Below are positions 7,383-13,939 of a stretch of 45,413 nucleotides of DNA, in pieces (position 1 is the stretch's first letter; each line of letters starts with the position of its first letter). The notes beneath the pieces are model-generated. The model made no database searches. It had not been told where the DNA came from and was given only the letters and a program-made list of their open reading frames with translations. Location: positions 1-45,413 of the forward strand of contig CANQHV010000008.1 of the NCBI GenBank assembly GCA_947624005.1. Direction: 5' to 3'. Source of the DNA: an uncultured Clostridia bacterium. Lineage in GTDB: Bacteria > Bacillota > Clostridia > Christensenellales > Borkfalkiaceae. Made by a program: the position numbers and the translations under genes.

Positions 7383-8098
7383 CAGTTCCTCAAAAAATCA
7401 AGCGCGTATTTATTGAATTCGGCGGGACGCTCGCAAAAACAGAAGTGTCCGCCAGACATAACTTTAAGTCTGCTGTTTTTTATCTGCGCGCGGAACACCT
7501 CTCCCTCTTCGGCGGCGGGGGTCGTTTTGTCCTCTTCGCCGTAAATAAGCAAGGTTTCCGAGCGGATTTTCGCCGCCTCGCCGCGCAGGTCCTCGTTGAC
7601 TATTTTTTTATAGCTTTCGCGCATTTCGGGCGAAAGGGCGCGGTATTCCGCGCTCCCGAACTTTTTGTCGGCGAGTTTGGGGAAAAACTTCTTTACGCGC
7701 CTGTACGCGCGCACCCTTTTAAAATACTTATTGTCGCGCTTAACAAGCCCCGCGCCGCCCGTTATTATAAGCTTTTTTACAAGCTCGGGTCTGTTCGCCG
7801 CAAGCTTTATCGCCACCCGCGCGCCGAAAGAATGTGCAAGTATATGCGCACTTTTGATTTTCTGCGCCCGCATAAACTTTTCAAGCCAATCGCAATAATC
7901 CCCGACCGACCACGCGGACGTTATGGGCGCGCTCGCCCCGAAAGCGGGAAAATCTGGCGCGGTCACGGAAAAATAGTCGCAAAAACAGTTTATCTGATAG
8001 TAAAAACTCTCCTTTTTCGACATATACCCGTGCAAAAGCAACAGATTTTCGCCCTCGCCGCGCCGTAAAAAGGAAACAAACTCGCCGTCTATTAAAAT
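7382..8098 (-). CDS. Alpha/beta hydrolase, probable non-canonical ATT start
   Basis: About 238 aa if started at ATT 8098, right after the rimI stop codon and six bases past GGAG. A later TTG at 8041 (219 aa) would remove the first beta strand (residues about 1-19, ILIDGEFVSFLRRGEGENL), which belongs to the fold, and it has no ribosome binding site. No ATG/GTG/TTG exists between the in-frame stop at 8101 and 8041. Fold motifs, numbered from the TTG: LLHGY oxyanion region (2-6), nucleophile S71 in AHSFGAR, acid D171 in GEEDKTTP, base H199 in GGHF. Substrate unknown. It sits inside the t6A/cell-wall operon, overlapping murF by one base. Confidence 0.8.
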   Translation of the reverse strand: MLIDGEFVSFLRRGEGENLLLLHGYMSKKESFYYQINCFCDYFSVTAPDFPAFGASAPITSAWSVGDYCDWLEKFMRAQKIKSAHILAHSFGARVAIKLAANRPELVKKLIITGGAGLVKRDNKYFKRVRAYRRVKKFFPKLADKKFGSAEYRALSPEMRESYKKIVNEDLRGEAAKIRSETLLIYGEEDKTTPAAEEGEVFRAQIKNSRLKVMSGGHFCFCERPAEFNKYALDFLRN

Positions 8099-8530
8099 TC
8101 AAAGCTCCTTTGCCATAACAAGGCAGTCCTCGCCGTCCGCGTAATACCTCGTGCGTGCGTAAACCCCCGCATATCCGAGGTTCAGATACATTTTCATCGC
8201 GGCGAAATTCGAAACGCGCACTTCGAGAAATATCTTTTTTACGCCCTGTTTGCGCGCGATATCTTCAAGCCCGCGCATAAGCGACGTGCCTACGCCCGCG
8301 CGCCTGTACTGCTCGGCAACGGCAATGTTTTCGATATCCGCGCTGTCGGCGGCGACGGTTATCCCGCCGTAGCCCGCGATTTCGCCGCCGTCCTCCGCCG
8401 TAAGTCCGAAAAACGCGGGCGAGGCGAAAGTAGAGGCGAGCGTTCTGAACGACCACGGCTCTTTGAAACATTCGCGTTCGAGTTCGGAAATTGCCAATAT
8501 ATCCTGATATTTCCACCCGCGTACAGTCAT
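8099..8530 (-). CDS. rimI: Ribosomal-protein-alanine N-acetyltransferase (GNAT family)
   Basis: 143 aa GNAT enzyme, using acetyl-CoA to acetylate protein N-termini, classically ribosomal protein S18. The start ATG at 8530 follows GAGGAGG and overlaps the tsaB stop by four bases (ATGA). A longer upstream frame runs over tsaB and is discarded. Features: IENIAVAEQYRRAGVGTSLM (motif A with the CoA-binding RRAGVG), EVRVSNFAAMKMYLNLGY (motif B) and the C-terminal YYADGEDCLVMAKEL typical of RimI. The order tsaE-tsaB-rimI is common in bacteria. Confidence 0.9.
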   Translation of the reverse strand: MTVRGWKYQDILAISELERECFKEPWSFRTLASTFASPAFFGLTAEDGGEIAGYGGITVAADSADIENIAVAEQYRRAGVGTSLMRGLEDIARKQGVKKIFLEVRVSNFAAMKMYLNLGYAGVYARTRYYADGEDCLVMAKEL

Positions 8531-9126
8531 TTGCGCGCCTCCTCGGCTTGCGATTTTCTGACGTACAGCGCCGCGATATCGTCCGAAAGGCAATCCTCCT
8601 TTTTTGCGACCGCGCGCGCAAGGCATTTTTCGGGCGAAAGACGGGTATAGTCCTTTAAATCGAGGTCCTCGAAGCCGTAAATTTTTCTGCCGTAGCCCTC
8701 GGCTTGCGCGCGGGTAACGTACGAGGGCGGAATATCGCACTTGCCGTCCGAATAGCCCGCGGCGTAAAAATTGCCGTGCATTGCGTCTATGGCTATTAAA
8801 AATTCCTTATCGTCAACATTATATGCAAGCATTTCGAATGTAGTGACCCCCAAAAGCGGCTTGCCGCAGGCAAGCGCCATTCCCTTTGCGGTCGAAACGC
8901 CTATGCGTATGCCCGTAAACGACCCCGGTCCCGTCACCGCGCCGAAAAAACCGCACTCGGCGCAGGTAAGACAGGCTTCTTTCATCGCGCGGTCTATTTC
9001 GTCCATAAGCGTAACGGAATGACGCGCGGCGCAGTCGGGAATATAGCGCACAACGCTTTTTTCTCCTTTTTGCGCGAGCACCGTAAGATAGCGCGACGAA
9101 GTGTCGATAACGAGGAAATTACTCAT
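8527..9126 (-). CDS. tsaB: tRNA t6A synthesis protein TsaB
   Basis: 199 aa. Non-catalytic partner of TsaD in forming N6-threonylcarbamoyladenosine at A37 of ANN-decoding tRNAs. ASKHA-type fold: IDTSSRYLTV at the N-terminus, DCAARHSVTLMDEI, and the family signature GPGSFTGIRIGVSTAKGMA. Shorter than many homologues (about 220-240 aa) at the C-terminus. The ATG overlaps the end of tsaE, and the stop overlaps the rimI start. tsaD and tsaC are not in the window. Confidence 0.93.
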   Translation of the reverse strand: MSNFLVIDTSSRYLTVLAQKGEKSVVRYIPDCAARHSVTLMDEIDRAMKEACLTCAECGFFGAVTGPGSFTGIRIGVSTAKGMALACGKPLLGVTTFEMLAYNVDDKEFLIAIDAMHGNFYAAGYSDGKCDIPPSYVTRAQAEGYGRKIYGFEDLDLKDYTRLSPEKCLARAVAKKEDCLSDDIAALYVRKSQAEEARK

Positions 9127-9523
9127 ATATAATCTCTCTTTTGCCGTCGGGCGTAATATTTATGAATACGCGGCGGCAGTTTTCGGGCAGCGCGGACGAG
9201 ATATTTTCCGCCCACTCGACAAGGCAGACGCCGCCCGCGTAAAAGTAGTCGCAAAGCCCCAGCGCCTCGGCTTGTTCGCCCGAAGAAAGGCGGTAGCAGT
9301 CGAAGTGATAAAGCTTGCCCGAATAATCGTTCATATACGCATAAGTCGGGCTTAAAACTTCGTCCTCTATGCCCATACCTTTCGCAACTCCCTTTGAAAA
9401 CACGGTTTTTCCCGCGCCCATTTCGCCGTATAAAAGCACGACGTCGCCCGCGCGCAGGGTCTTTGCGTATTCTTTTGCGAAGTCGAAGGTGTCGCTTGCG
9501 TTTTCCGACAAAAATACCGCCAT
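9119..9523 (-). CDS. tsaE: tRNA t6A synthesis ATPase TsaE
   Basis: 134 aa P-loop ATPase that drives turnover of the TsaB-TsaD complex. Walker A GEMGAGKT (33-40), SPTYAYMNDY, the HFDCYRL strand and EWAENI, all hallmarks of the YjeE family. First gene of a six-gene operon running to ddl. A consensus promoter (9530-9558) places the transcript start at, or within a base of, the A of the ATG, and no ribosome binding site is visible, so the message looks leaderless. It overlaps tsaB by eight bases. Confidence 0.93.
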   Translation of the reverse strand: MAVFLSENASDTFDFAKEYAKTLRAGDVVLLYGEMGAGKTVFSKGVAKGMGIEDEVLSPTYAYMNDYSGKLYHFDCYRLSSGEQAEALGLCDYFYAGGVCLVEWAENISSALPENCRRVFINITPDGKREIIYE

Positions 9524-9529
9524 AAGATT

Positions 9530-9558
9530 ATTATAAACCTTACGGCGGCAATTTGCAA
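9530..9558 (-). promoter_or_regulatory. Promoter for leaderless tsaE operon
   Basis: TTGCAA (9553-9558), 17-bp spacer, TATAAT (9530-9535). Only six bases separate the -10 box from the tsaE ATG (9521-9523). Confidence 0.7.
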
Positions 9559-9637
9559 TAGTTTTACGTCTTTTTAAACGCGCGCCTACGCATTTACGGG
9601 CAAAATAAACTGTAAATGTGCGAATATATGCGCGGTT

Positions 9638-10378
9638 TCAATTATTTTCTTTGTGCTTTTTCGGCTTTTCGCGCTTTTCCCCCGTGCCGACCGTTTTCAC
9701 AAGCCGCGAAACGGTTTTGTACATAAGACAGCATATAACCGATATAATCGCGCCCTTTGCGAGGTTGAAATAGATTATAAACGGCCACAGCGACTTAAAC
9801 GCCGCCGCCGCGCCGCCGCCCATAAACAGCGGGAAAGTTATATAACGGTTGCACACAAGCGAAGCCGCAATCTGCAAAACAATGCCGAAAATCAGCGAGG
9901 GTATGACCACGAAAAATCTCCGTCTGAATTTGTAAACGGTGGACGGCACGACGATAAACGCCGTAGTCATACAGATATTCGCAAGCTCGCCCACTCCCCC
10001 CGTCGTGCCCATCGGGATTCGTATAAGCTCTTTTATCACGCAGGCGATAAAGCCCTCGACGGGACCGTACAGAAAGCCCGCAAGCATTATGAACACGTTG
10101 CCGAAATCGAGTTTCAGAAAGCTTGCCTGCGGGAAAAGCGGGAAGTCGAACAGACTGACCACAAACGCCAGCGCCGTCATAACCGCGACGACCGCTATTT
10201 TTTTAGCCGAGAAAAACTCTTTCGCGCGGCTTTTCGCCTTTTTTTCGGCTACGGGTTGCGCGCCGTCGTCACGCGCGTATGCCGCTTGCCCGTCCTCTTT
10301 CAAAACGTCCGCCGAGCTTTCCGCCGCCTTTGCCTCTTCTTCTTTGCGCGCATATTCGCGCGCGGTTTCCTTTTCCAT
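9638..10378 (-). CDS. ribU: ECF transporter S component RibU (riboflavin)
   Basis: 246 aa. Residues 1-55 are a charged, Lys/Glu/Ala-rich tail; about six membrane segments follow from residue 60 (AVMTALAFVVSLFDF, then KLDFGNVFIMLAGFLYGPVEG, characteristic of RibU). It captures riboflavin and works with an ECF energising module encoded elsewhere. The FMN riboswitch directly upstream strongly supports riboflavin as substrate. The long acidic/basic N-terminal extension is unusual for RibU. The ATG at 10378 has a modest GAGG-like site (AAAGAGGCGTTCC) upstream. Confidence 0.9.
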   Translation of the reverse strand: MEKETAREYARKEEEAKAAESSADVLKEDGQAAYARDDGAQPVAEKKAKSRAKEFFSAKKIAVVAVMTALAFVVSLFDFPLFPQASFLKLDFGNVFIMLAGFLYGPVEGFIACVIKELIRIPMGTTGGVGELANICMTTAFIVVPSTVYKFRRRFFVVIPSLIFGIVLQIAASLVCNRYITFPLFMGGGAAAAFKSLWPFIIYFNLAKGAIISVICCLMYKTVSRLVKTVGTGEKREKPKKHKENN

Positions 10379-10422
10379 AGGAACGCCTCTTTAAGTTTAT
10401 TTTCAACCGTTCCTTGTAAATC

Positions 10423-10446
10423 AAAAACCCCGAAAAAATTTCGGGG
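10423..10446 (-). terminator. Expression-platform terminator of the FMN riboswitch
   Basis: CCCCGAAA/TTTCGGGG hairpin (arms 10428-10435 and 10439-10446, 3-nt loop) followed on the minus strand by TTTTT. It lies between the aptamer and ribU, as expected for transcriptional shut-off when FMN is bound. Confidence 0.8.
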
Positions 10447-10485
10447 CGTTAAACGAATATATGCGGAAAATCCGCTTTTCGCTTT

Positions 10486-10600
10486 CGTCTTTTTCCATCC
10501 GGACTATACCGTCGGTACGGGAATTTCACCCGTTCGGGAGCATTGCTCTTCGCAGACTTTACTGCCGGTGGGGAATTGCGCCCCGCCCCAAAGAACGACT
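10486..10600 (-). promoter_or_regulatory. FMN riboswitch (RFN element)
   Basis: The minus strand carries the conserved FMN aptamer words in order: GGGGCGGGGCGCAATTCCCC, ACCGGCAGTAAAGTC, CCCGAACGGGTGAAATTCCC, GTACCGACGGTATAGTCCGG and ATGGAAAAAGACGA. The closing stem pairs about 10486-10492 with 10592-10600. The transcript would start at about 10606, just before the aptamer. A small hairpin (GCGGATTTTCCGC) lies between aptamer and terminator and may belong to the switching region. FMN binding should terminate transcription ahead of ribU. Confidence 0.95.
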
Positions 10601-10612
10601 TGAATTTATTAC

Positions 10613-10641
10613 ATTATATATGCGCTTACCCGCTTTGTCAA
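10613..10641 (-). promoter_or_regulatory. Perfect consensus promoter for riboswitch-ribU
   Basis: TTGACA (10636-10641), 17-bp spacer, TATAAT (10613-10618): both boxes match consensus. Confidence 0.85.
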
Positions 10642-10809
10642 GCGTTTTGAAAAACTTGCCCTTTATAACTTTCCGCGCCGCGTTTACCGCTTCGGAACGC
10701 CCGCGATTATAAATTCAGCCGAACGCAATTTTTATTTTGAAATAAAAGCGTGCGCGGCGGATTATCAAACGCGCCTTTTCCGCTTGCCGCGTACGTTGAA
10801 TTTTAAGTT

Positions 10810-10839
10810 GCGCCCCGCCGAAATTTTTCGGCGGGGCGC
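10810..10839 (-). terminator. Hairpin after the degV-family gene
   Basis: Perfect 11-bp GC hairpin (10810-10820 with 10829-10839) shortly after the DegV stop. The T-tract is poor, so it may be a weak or bidirectional terminator. The rest of 10642-10861 shows nothing else recognisable. Confidence 0.5.
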
Positions 10840-10861
10840 TTAAAAGTCGCAATATATTCCG

Positions 10862-11719
10862 CTATTTACTTGCTTTTTCGTAGATAAACAGCACGCCGAG
10901 GGTATTCTTCCCGCAGTGCCCCGACACCACGCTGCCCGCCCGCGTTTCAAGCACTTCGTTAAACTCGAACAGCTCTTTTACCTGCGCGCGCACCTCTTCT
11001 ACCACCTCCGGCTCGCACGAGGAATGGGTGATAAAGCACCGCGTGCGGTCGTAAAAGGGGTATTCCCGCGCCAAATCGCACACATAATTTTTAAGGCAAC
11101 GCCTTAACCCGCCCATATACTTTTTGGCGGCTTTGAGCTGCCCGTCTTGCATAGCGACGAGCGGGTGCAGTTTAAGCGCTTTCGCGCCCATAAGCGCCGC
11201 AAGCGAACATCTGCCGCCCTTGTGCAGATAGTCAAGACGGTCGGGCACGAAAGACGTGTTTACCCGCCCGCGCAGCTCTTCCAGAAGGGCGACCGCCTCT
11301 TCGGGCGACTTGCCCTCGCGCACGAAATCGCAGGCTTTCAGAACAAGCAGGCCCTGACCCGTCGAAAGCGCGCGGGAATCGAACGCCGTCACCCTTTTGC
11401 CGAATTCTTTCGCCGCCATAACGGCGTTTTGGTGCGAGGACGACGCCTTGTCCGAAATGTTTATGTGTATTACAGCGTCCGCGCTTTTAAGCCGCTCGGC
11501 GAAAAATTCGCCGTATTCCTCTGCCGACGGCGCGCTCGTTTTGGGCAGTACGCCCGTTTCTTTTACATACGAAAATATTTTTTCGGGCGTTATATCCACC
11601 CCGTCCGAATAGGTTTGCTCACCCAAAATTACTTTGAGCGGCATTATCGCAACGCCGTATTTGTCGGCAAGTTCGCCGCCCAAATCGCACGTGGAATCAG
11701 ACGAAATCAAAATTTTCAT
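10862..11719 (-). CDS. DegV family fatty-acid-binding protein
   Basis: 285 aa. Start at ATG 11719, five bases after GGAGG, rather than the in-frame TTG at 11731 that would overlap the ribosome binding site. DegV/FakB-like fold: SSDSTCDLGGELADKYG at the N-terminus, TSAPS, the hydrophobic INISDKASSSHQNA loop, DSRALSTGQG and DRLDYLHKGGRCS. FakB homologues bind a fatty acid for phosphorylation by FakA; no fakA is nearby, so the ligand is unknown. Monocistronic, with a promoter at 11744-11772. Confidence 0.9.
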   Translation of the reverse strand: MKILISSDSTCDLGGELADKYGVAIMPLKVILGEQTYSDGVDITPEKIFSYVKETGVLPKTSAPSAEEYGEFFAERLKSADAVIHINISDKASSSHQNAVMAAKEFGKRVTAFDSRALSTGQGLLVLKACDFVREGKSPEEAVALLEELRGRVNTSFVPDRLDYLHKGGRCSLAALMGAKALKLHPLVAMQDGQLKAAKKYMGGLRRCLKNYVCDLAREYPFYDRTRCFITHSSCEPEVVEEVRAQVKELFEFNEVLETRAGSVVSGHCGKNTLGVLFIYEKASK

Positions 11720-11743
11720 AACAGCCTCCAAGCTCCGTTTTTT

Positions 11744-11772
11744 ATTATAGCACCCGTTTAAGTAAATTTCAA
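11744..11772 (-). promoter_or_regulatory. Promoter for the DegV-family gene
   Basis: TTGAAA (11767-11772), 17-bp spacer, TATAAT (11744-11749). Confidence 0.7.
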
Positions 11773-11858
11773 GAAAGCAAAGTGAAAATTTCCGTCAACG
11801 CGTTAAAAATAATGTTACATTTTATCATATTTACATATTTTGCGGTTCGGGGGCAGGT

Positions 11859-11901
11859 AAAACACTAAATATAGTGTTTTATAGGGTCTAAAAGTTATAA
11901 T
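11859..11901 (+). promoter_or_regulatory. Promoter with overlapping operator-like palindrome
   Basis: Arms AAAACACTA (11859-11867) and TAGTGTTTT (11872-11880) form a perfect 9-bp inverted repeat with a 4-bp centre. It covers the expected -35 position; TATAAT lies at 11896-11901, 27 bp before the lipoprotein ATG. No good -35 consensus is present, consistent with a regulated promoter. A repressor or activator dimer site is inferred. Confidence 0.5.
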
Positions 11902-11927
11902 TTAGGCATAAACAGAGGAGAAAACAA

Positions 11928-13457
11928 ATGAAAAATTTTTGGTTTACGATTCTTTTATGCGTTTTCGGCGCTGTCGTGCTATGCGCTTCGTGCGCCGTCT
12001 TGCCTCAAAGTTCGGGCGTAAGCGTGCAAAGCGCGGACGAAAGCGCTCGCCCCGCCTCGACTCCCGACTCTTTCACTGTACAATATATGGACGGAAACCT
12101 GACCCTGTATTCGGGTGTTGTCCAAAAATATACCGCCGCAACCTACGTATATCCCGCCGAAAAAGCGGGATATTCTTTTTTATATTGGGCATACGGCGGA
12201 AACGCATACGACTTTTCTTCACCCGTCACGCATGACATTACGCTTTGCGCGGTTTGGTCGCCCACCGAATTCGATATAAACTACGTCGCCGACGGCAAGA
12301 CCGTAAAAACGCAGACCTGCACTGTGGAATGCGTGCCCGAACCGCCCGACATTCCCCAAAAAACGGGCTATGACGCGCATTGGAACATTCCCGACTTCAC
12401 GGGCGAGGATATCACCGCCGTCGCCGTTTACGAACCGAAAACCTACCCCGTGGTTTTCCGCCTCAACGGAAAAATTTACGCCCGAAGCACTCGGGTTTAC
12501 GGCGAACAATCGGAAATTATCCCGCCCGAAGAGCGCGAGGGCTACCGCATAGTCTGCGAAGAAACGTTCACGGGCGAATATTTCGCAGTTGACGTAAGAT
12601 ACGTCGCGCGCACCTATACCGCAACCTGCGTGGTGGACGGCGGAATTTTTGCCTCCGTTCCCTTTACCGTCGATATGCCGCCCGTCTTGCCCGACGTGCC
12701 CGAAAAAGAGGGCTTCGACGGGCATTGGTCGGACTTTGAAATCGGCGCGCACGATATAACCGTTTACGCAGTTTACGTCGCGCGTTCCGCGGAAGACGGC
12801 GAAGCGCCCGACAATCAGGGCGAAAGCGGCGGAAACCCCGAAAGCGGCGAAACGTCCGACAATAAGGGCGGCGAGGGCGTCGGCGGCAACGGCTTCGACG
12901 GTAACGGCGGCGGCTTTGACGACGAAAAAAGCGGCGGAAAACCCGACGGCGGTTCCGAAAGCGAAAACGAAAGTAAACCCGAAAGCGGCTCTGCAAGCGA
13001 AAGCGAAGACAGCGAATACAGCGCGGGGCTGATTTTTGCGGACTGCGAGGGCGGCGTGGAGGTCACGGGCTATACGGGAGAAGATACCGACGTGGTAATT
13101 CCGGCATATTACGGGGGCAAAGCCGTTGTTAGCGTTGCGCAGAACGCGTTTGCAAAGAACGGAAACATCGTTTCGGTGCGCGTGCCGAATACCGTTAAAA
13201 GCATAGGAAAAAGCGCGTTTAAAATGTGCGCGGCGCTGGCTGCGGTTTATCTTTCGGAGGGGCTTGAAAGCATTGGCAATTCGGCGTTCGCGTATTGTCA
13301 GAACATTGCCGAAATACGACTGCCCGCCTCGGTCCGCGAAATAGGCGCGAGCGCGTTTACGGGAATTAAACCCGACGCGAAAATTTATCTCGCCGCGGGG
13401 TCGGAACTTACGCCCGACAAGTTTCCGCAATCGGTCGAGGTCGTAAAAGAATACTGA
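11928..13457 (+). CDS. Secreted lipoprotein with InlB-type repeats and LRR_5 repeats
   Basis: 509 aa. A signal peptide (about 1-21) ends in CASC, a passable lipobox with Cys22. Residues about 48-280 hold three or four repeats of the Listeria/Bacteroides (InlB B) type: hydrophobic strand, AGYSFLYW or GYDAHW or GFDGHWS, then YAVY/CAVW. Residues about 283-365 are a low-complexity Gly/Glu/Ser/Asp linker (EGEAPDNQGESGGN style). Residues about 370-505 are BspA-like leucine-rich repeats (SIGKSAFKMCAALAAVYL, SIGNSAFAYCQNIAEIRL, EIGASAFTG). Such proteins are cell-surface adhesins or binding proteins; the ligand is unknown. AGAGGAG site before the ATG. Single gene with a terminator at 13476. Confidence 0.88.
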   Translation: MKNFWFTILLCVFGAVVLCASCAVLPQSSGVSVQSADESARPASTPDSFTVQYMDGNLTLYSGVVQKYTAATYVYPAEKAGYSFLYWAYGGNAYDFSSPVTHDITLCAVWSPTEFDINYVADGKTVKTQTCTVECVPEPPDIPQKTGYDAHWNIPDFTGEDITAVAVYEPKTYPVVFRLNGKIYARSTRVYGEQSEIIPPEEREGYRIVCEETFTGEYFAVDVRYVARTYTATCVVDGGIFASVPFTVDMPPVLPDVPEKEGFDGHWSDFEIGAHDITVYAVYVARSAEDGEAPDNQGESGGNPESGETSDNKGGEGVGGNGFDGNGGGFDDEKSGGKPDGGSESENESKPESGSASESEDSEYSAGLIFADCEGGVEVTGYTGEDTDVVIPAYYGGKAVVSVAQNAFAKNGNIVSVRVPNTVKSIGKSAFKMCAALAAVYLSEGLESIGNSAFAYCQNIAEIRLPASVREIGASAFTGIKPDAKIYLAAGSELTPDKFPQSVEVVKEY

Positions 13458-13475
13458 ATACCTTTGAAATACTTC

Positions 13476-13513
13476 AAAAGGCGGCGCGCCGATTCTTCGG
13501 CGCGCCGCCTTTT
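13476..13513 (+). terminator. Bidirectional terminator, lipoprotein / tRNA-Leu
   Basis: Perfect 16-bp hairpin (13476-13491 with 13498-13513), A-rich on the left and T-rich on the right. It can end both the rightward lipoprotein transcript and the leftward tRNA transcript. Confidence 0.8.
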
Positions 13514-13521
13514 AAGGGTTA

Positions 13522-13604
13522 TGGTGCGGATAACAAGACTTGAACTTGCACGGTTGCCCACAGGATTCTAAGTCCTGCGCGTCTGCCAATTCCGCCATAT
13601 CCGC
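13522..13604 (-). tRNA. tRNA-Leu (anticodon UAG)
   Basis: 83 nt including an encoded CCA. Acceptor GCGGATA pairs with TATCCGC, discriminator A. Anticodon stem CAGGA/TCCTG with loop CTTAGAA gives anticodon UAG (reads CUN). The D-loop carries GGCAGAC, the long variable arm is of class II type, and the T-arm is GCAAG-TTCAAGT-CTTGT. The 5' end abuts a nested repeat block with no clear tRNA promoter. Confidence 0.95.
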
Positions 13605-13890
13605 AAACCGTATGTTTGACGGTGTATCTTTTCAACTTCCGCTCCAAACCATATGTTTGACGGCGTATCTTTTTAACTCCCGCTCTTATCCTATTTCCGC
13701 TCCAATCAAACATACATTATCTGCGCAATACTTCCGCTCCAATCAAACAAACCTTACGTTTGACGGCGCATCTTTTCAACTCCCACTCCAAACCATATGT
13801 TTGACGGTGTATCTTTTCAGCTTACGCTCTTATCCTATTTCCGCTCCAATCAAACATAAATTATTTGCGCAATACTTCCGCTCTTACCCG
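13605..13890 (+). repeat. Nested tandem AAAC/GTTTGA repeats next to tRNA-Leu
   Basis: Two ~145-bp units (about 13605-13748 and 13749-13890). Each holds two copies of a ~45-bp motif (AAACCNTATGTTTGACGG, GTATCTTTT, AACTTCCGCTCC) followed by TCTTATCCTATTTCCGCTCC, AATCAAACATA and TGCGCAATACTTCCGCTC. The two units are near-identical. They fill the region upstream of the tRNA, where its promoter should be. No coding frame with gene-like features is seen. Confidence 0.75.
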
Positions 13891-13920
13891 ACTTCCGCTC
13901 CGTAAAAGCGGAAATCGGGT
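13886..13920 (-). terminator. Hairpin after the ABC ATPase-permease gene
   Basis: ACCCGA-x-TTCCGCT (13886-13899) pairs with 13907-13920 with one mismatch, about 20 bp after the stop. The left arm shares words with the neighbouring repeat, so the hairpin may be repeat-derived. No strong T-tract. Confidence 0.45.
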
Positions 13921-13939
13921 ATACGAGCGAAAAGCTTTA

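Noticed and set aside
9653-10603. 316-aa frame on the plus strand
   Set aside because: It runs antisense through ribU and the FMN riboswitch; a shadow frame caused by GC-rich codons.
12219-13430. 403-aa open frame on the minus strand
   Set aside because: It lies antisense to the lipoprotein gene, has Arg/Ala/Val-rich shadow composition, no ribosome binding site and no family features.
13522-13900. tRNA-Leu as an attachment site of an integrated element
   Set aside because: There is no integrase, no repeat of the tRNA 3' end, and the neighbouring repeats lie at the 5' end.
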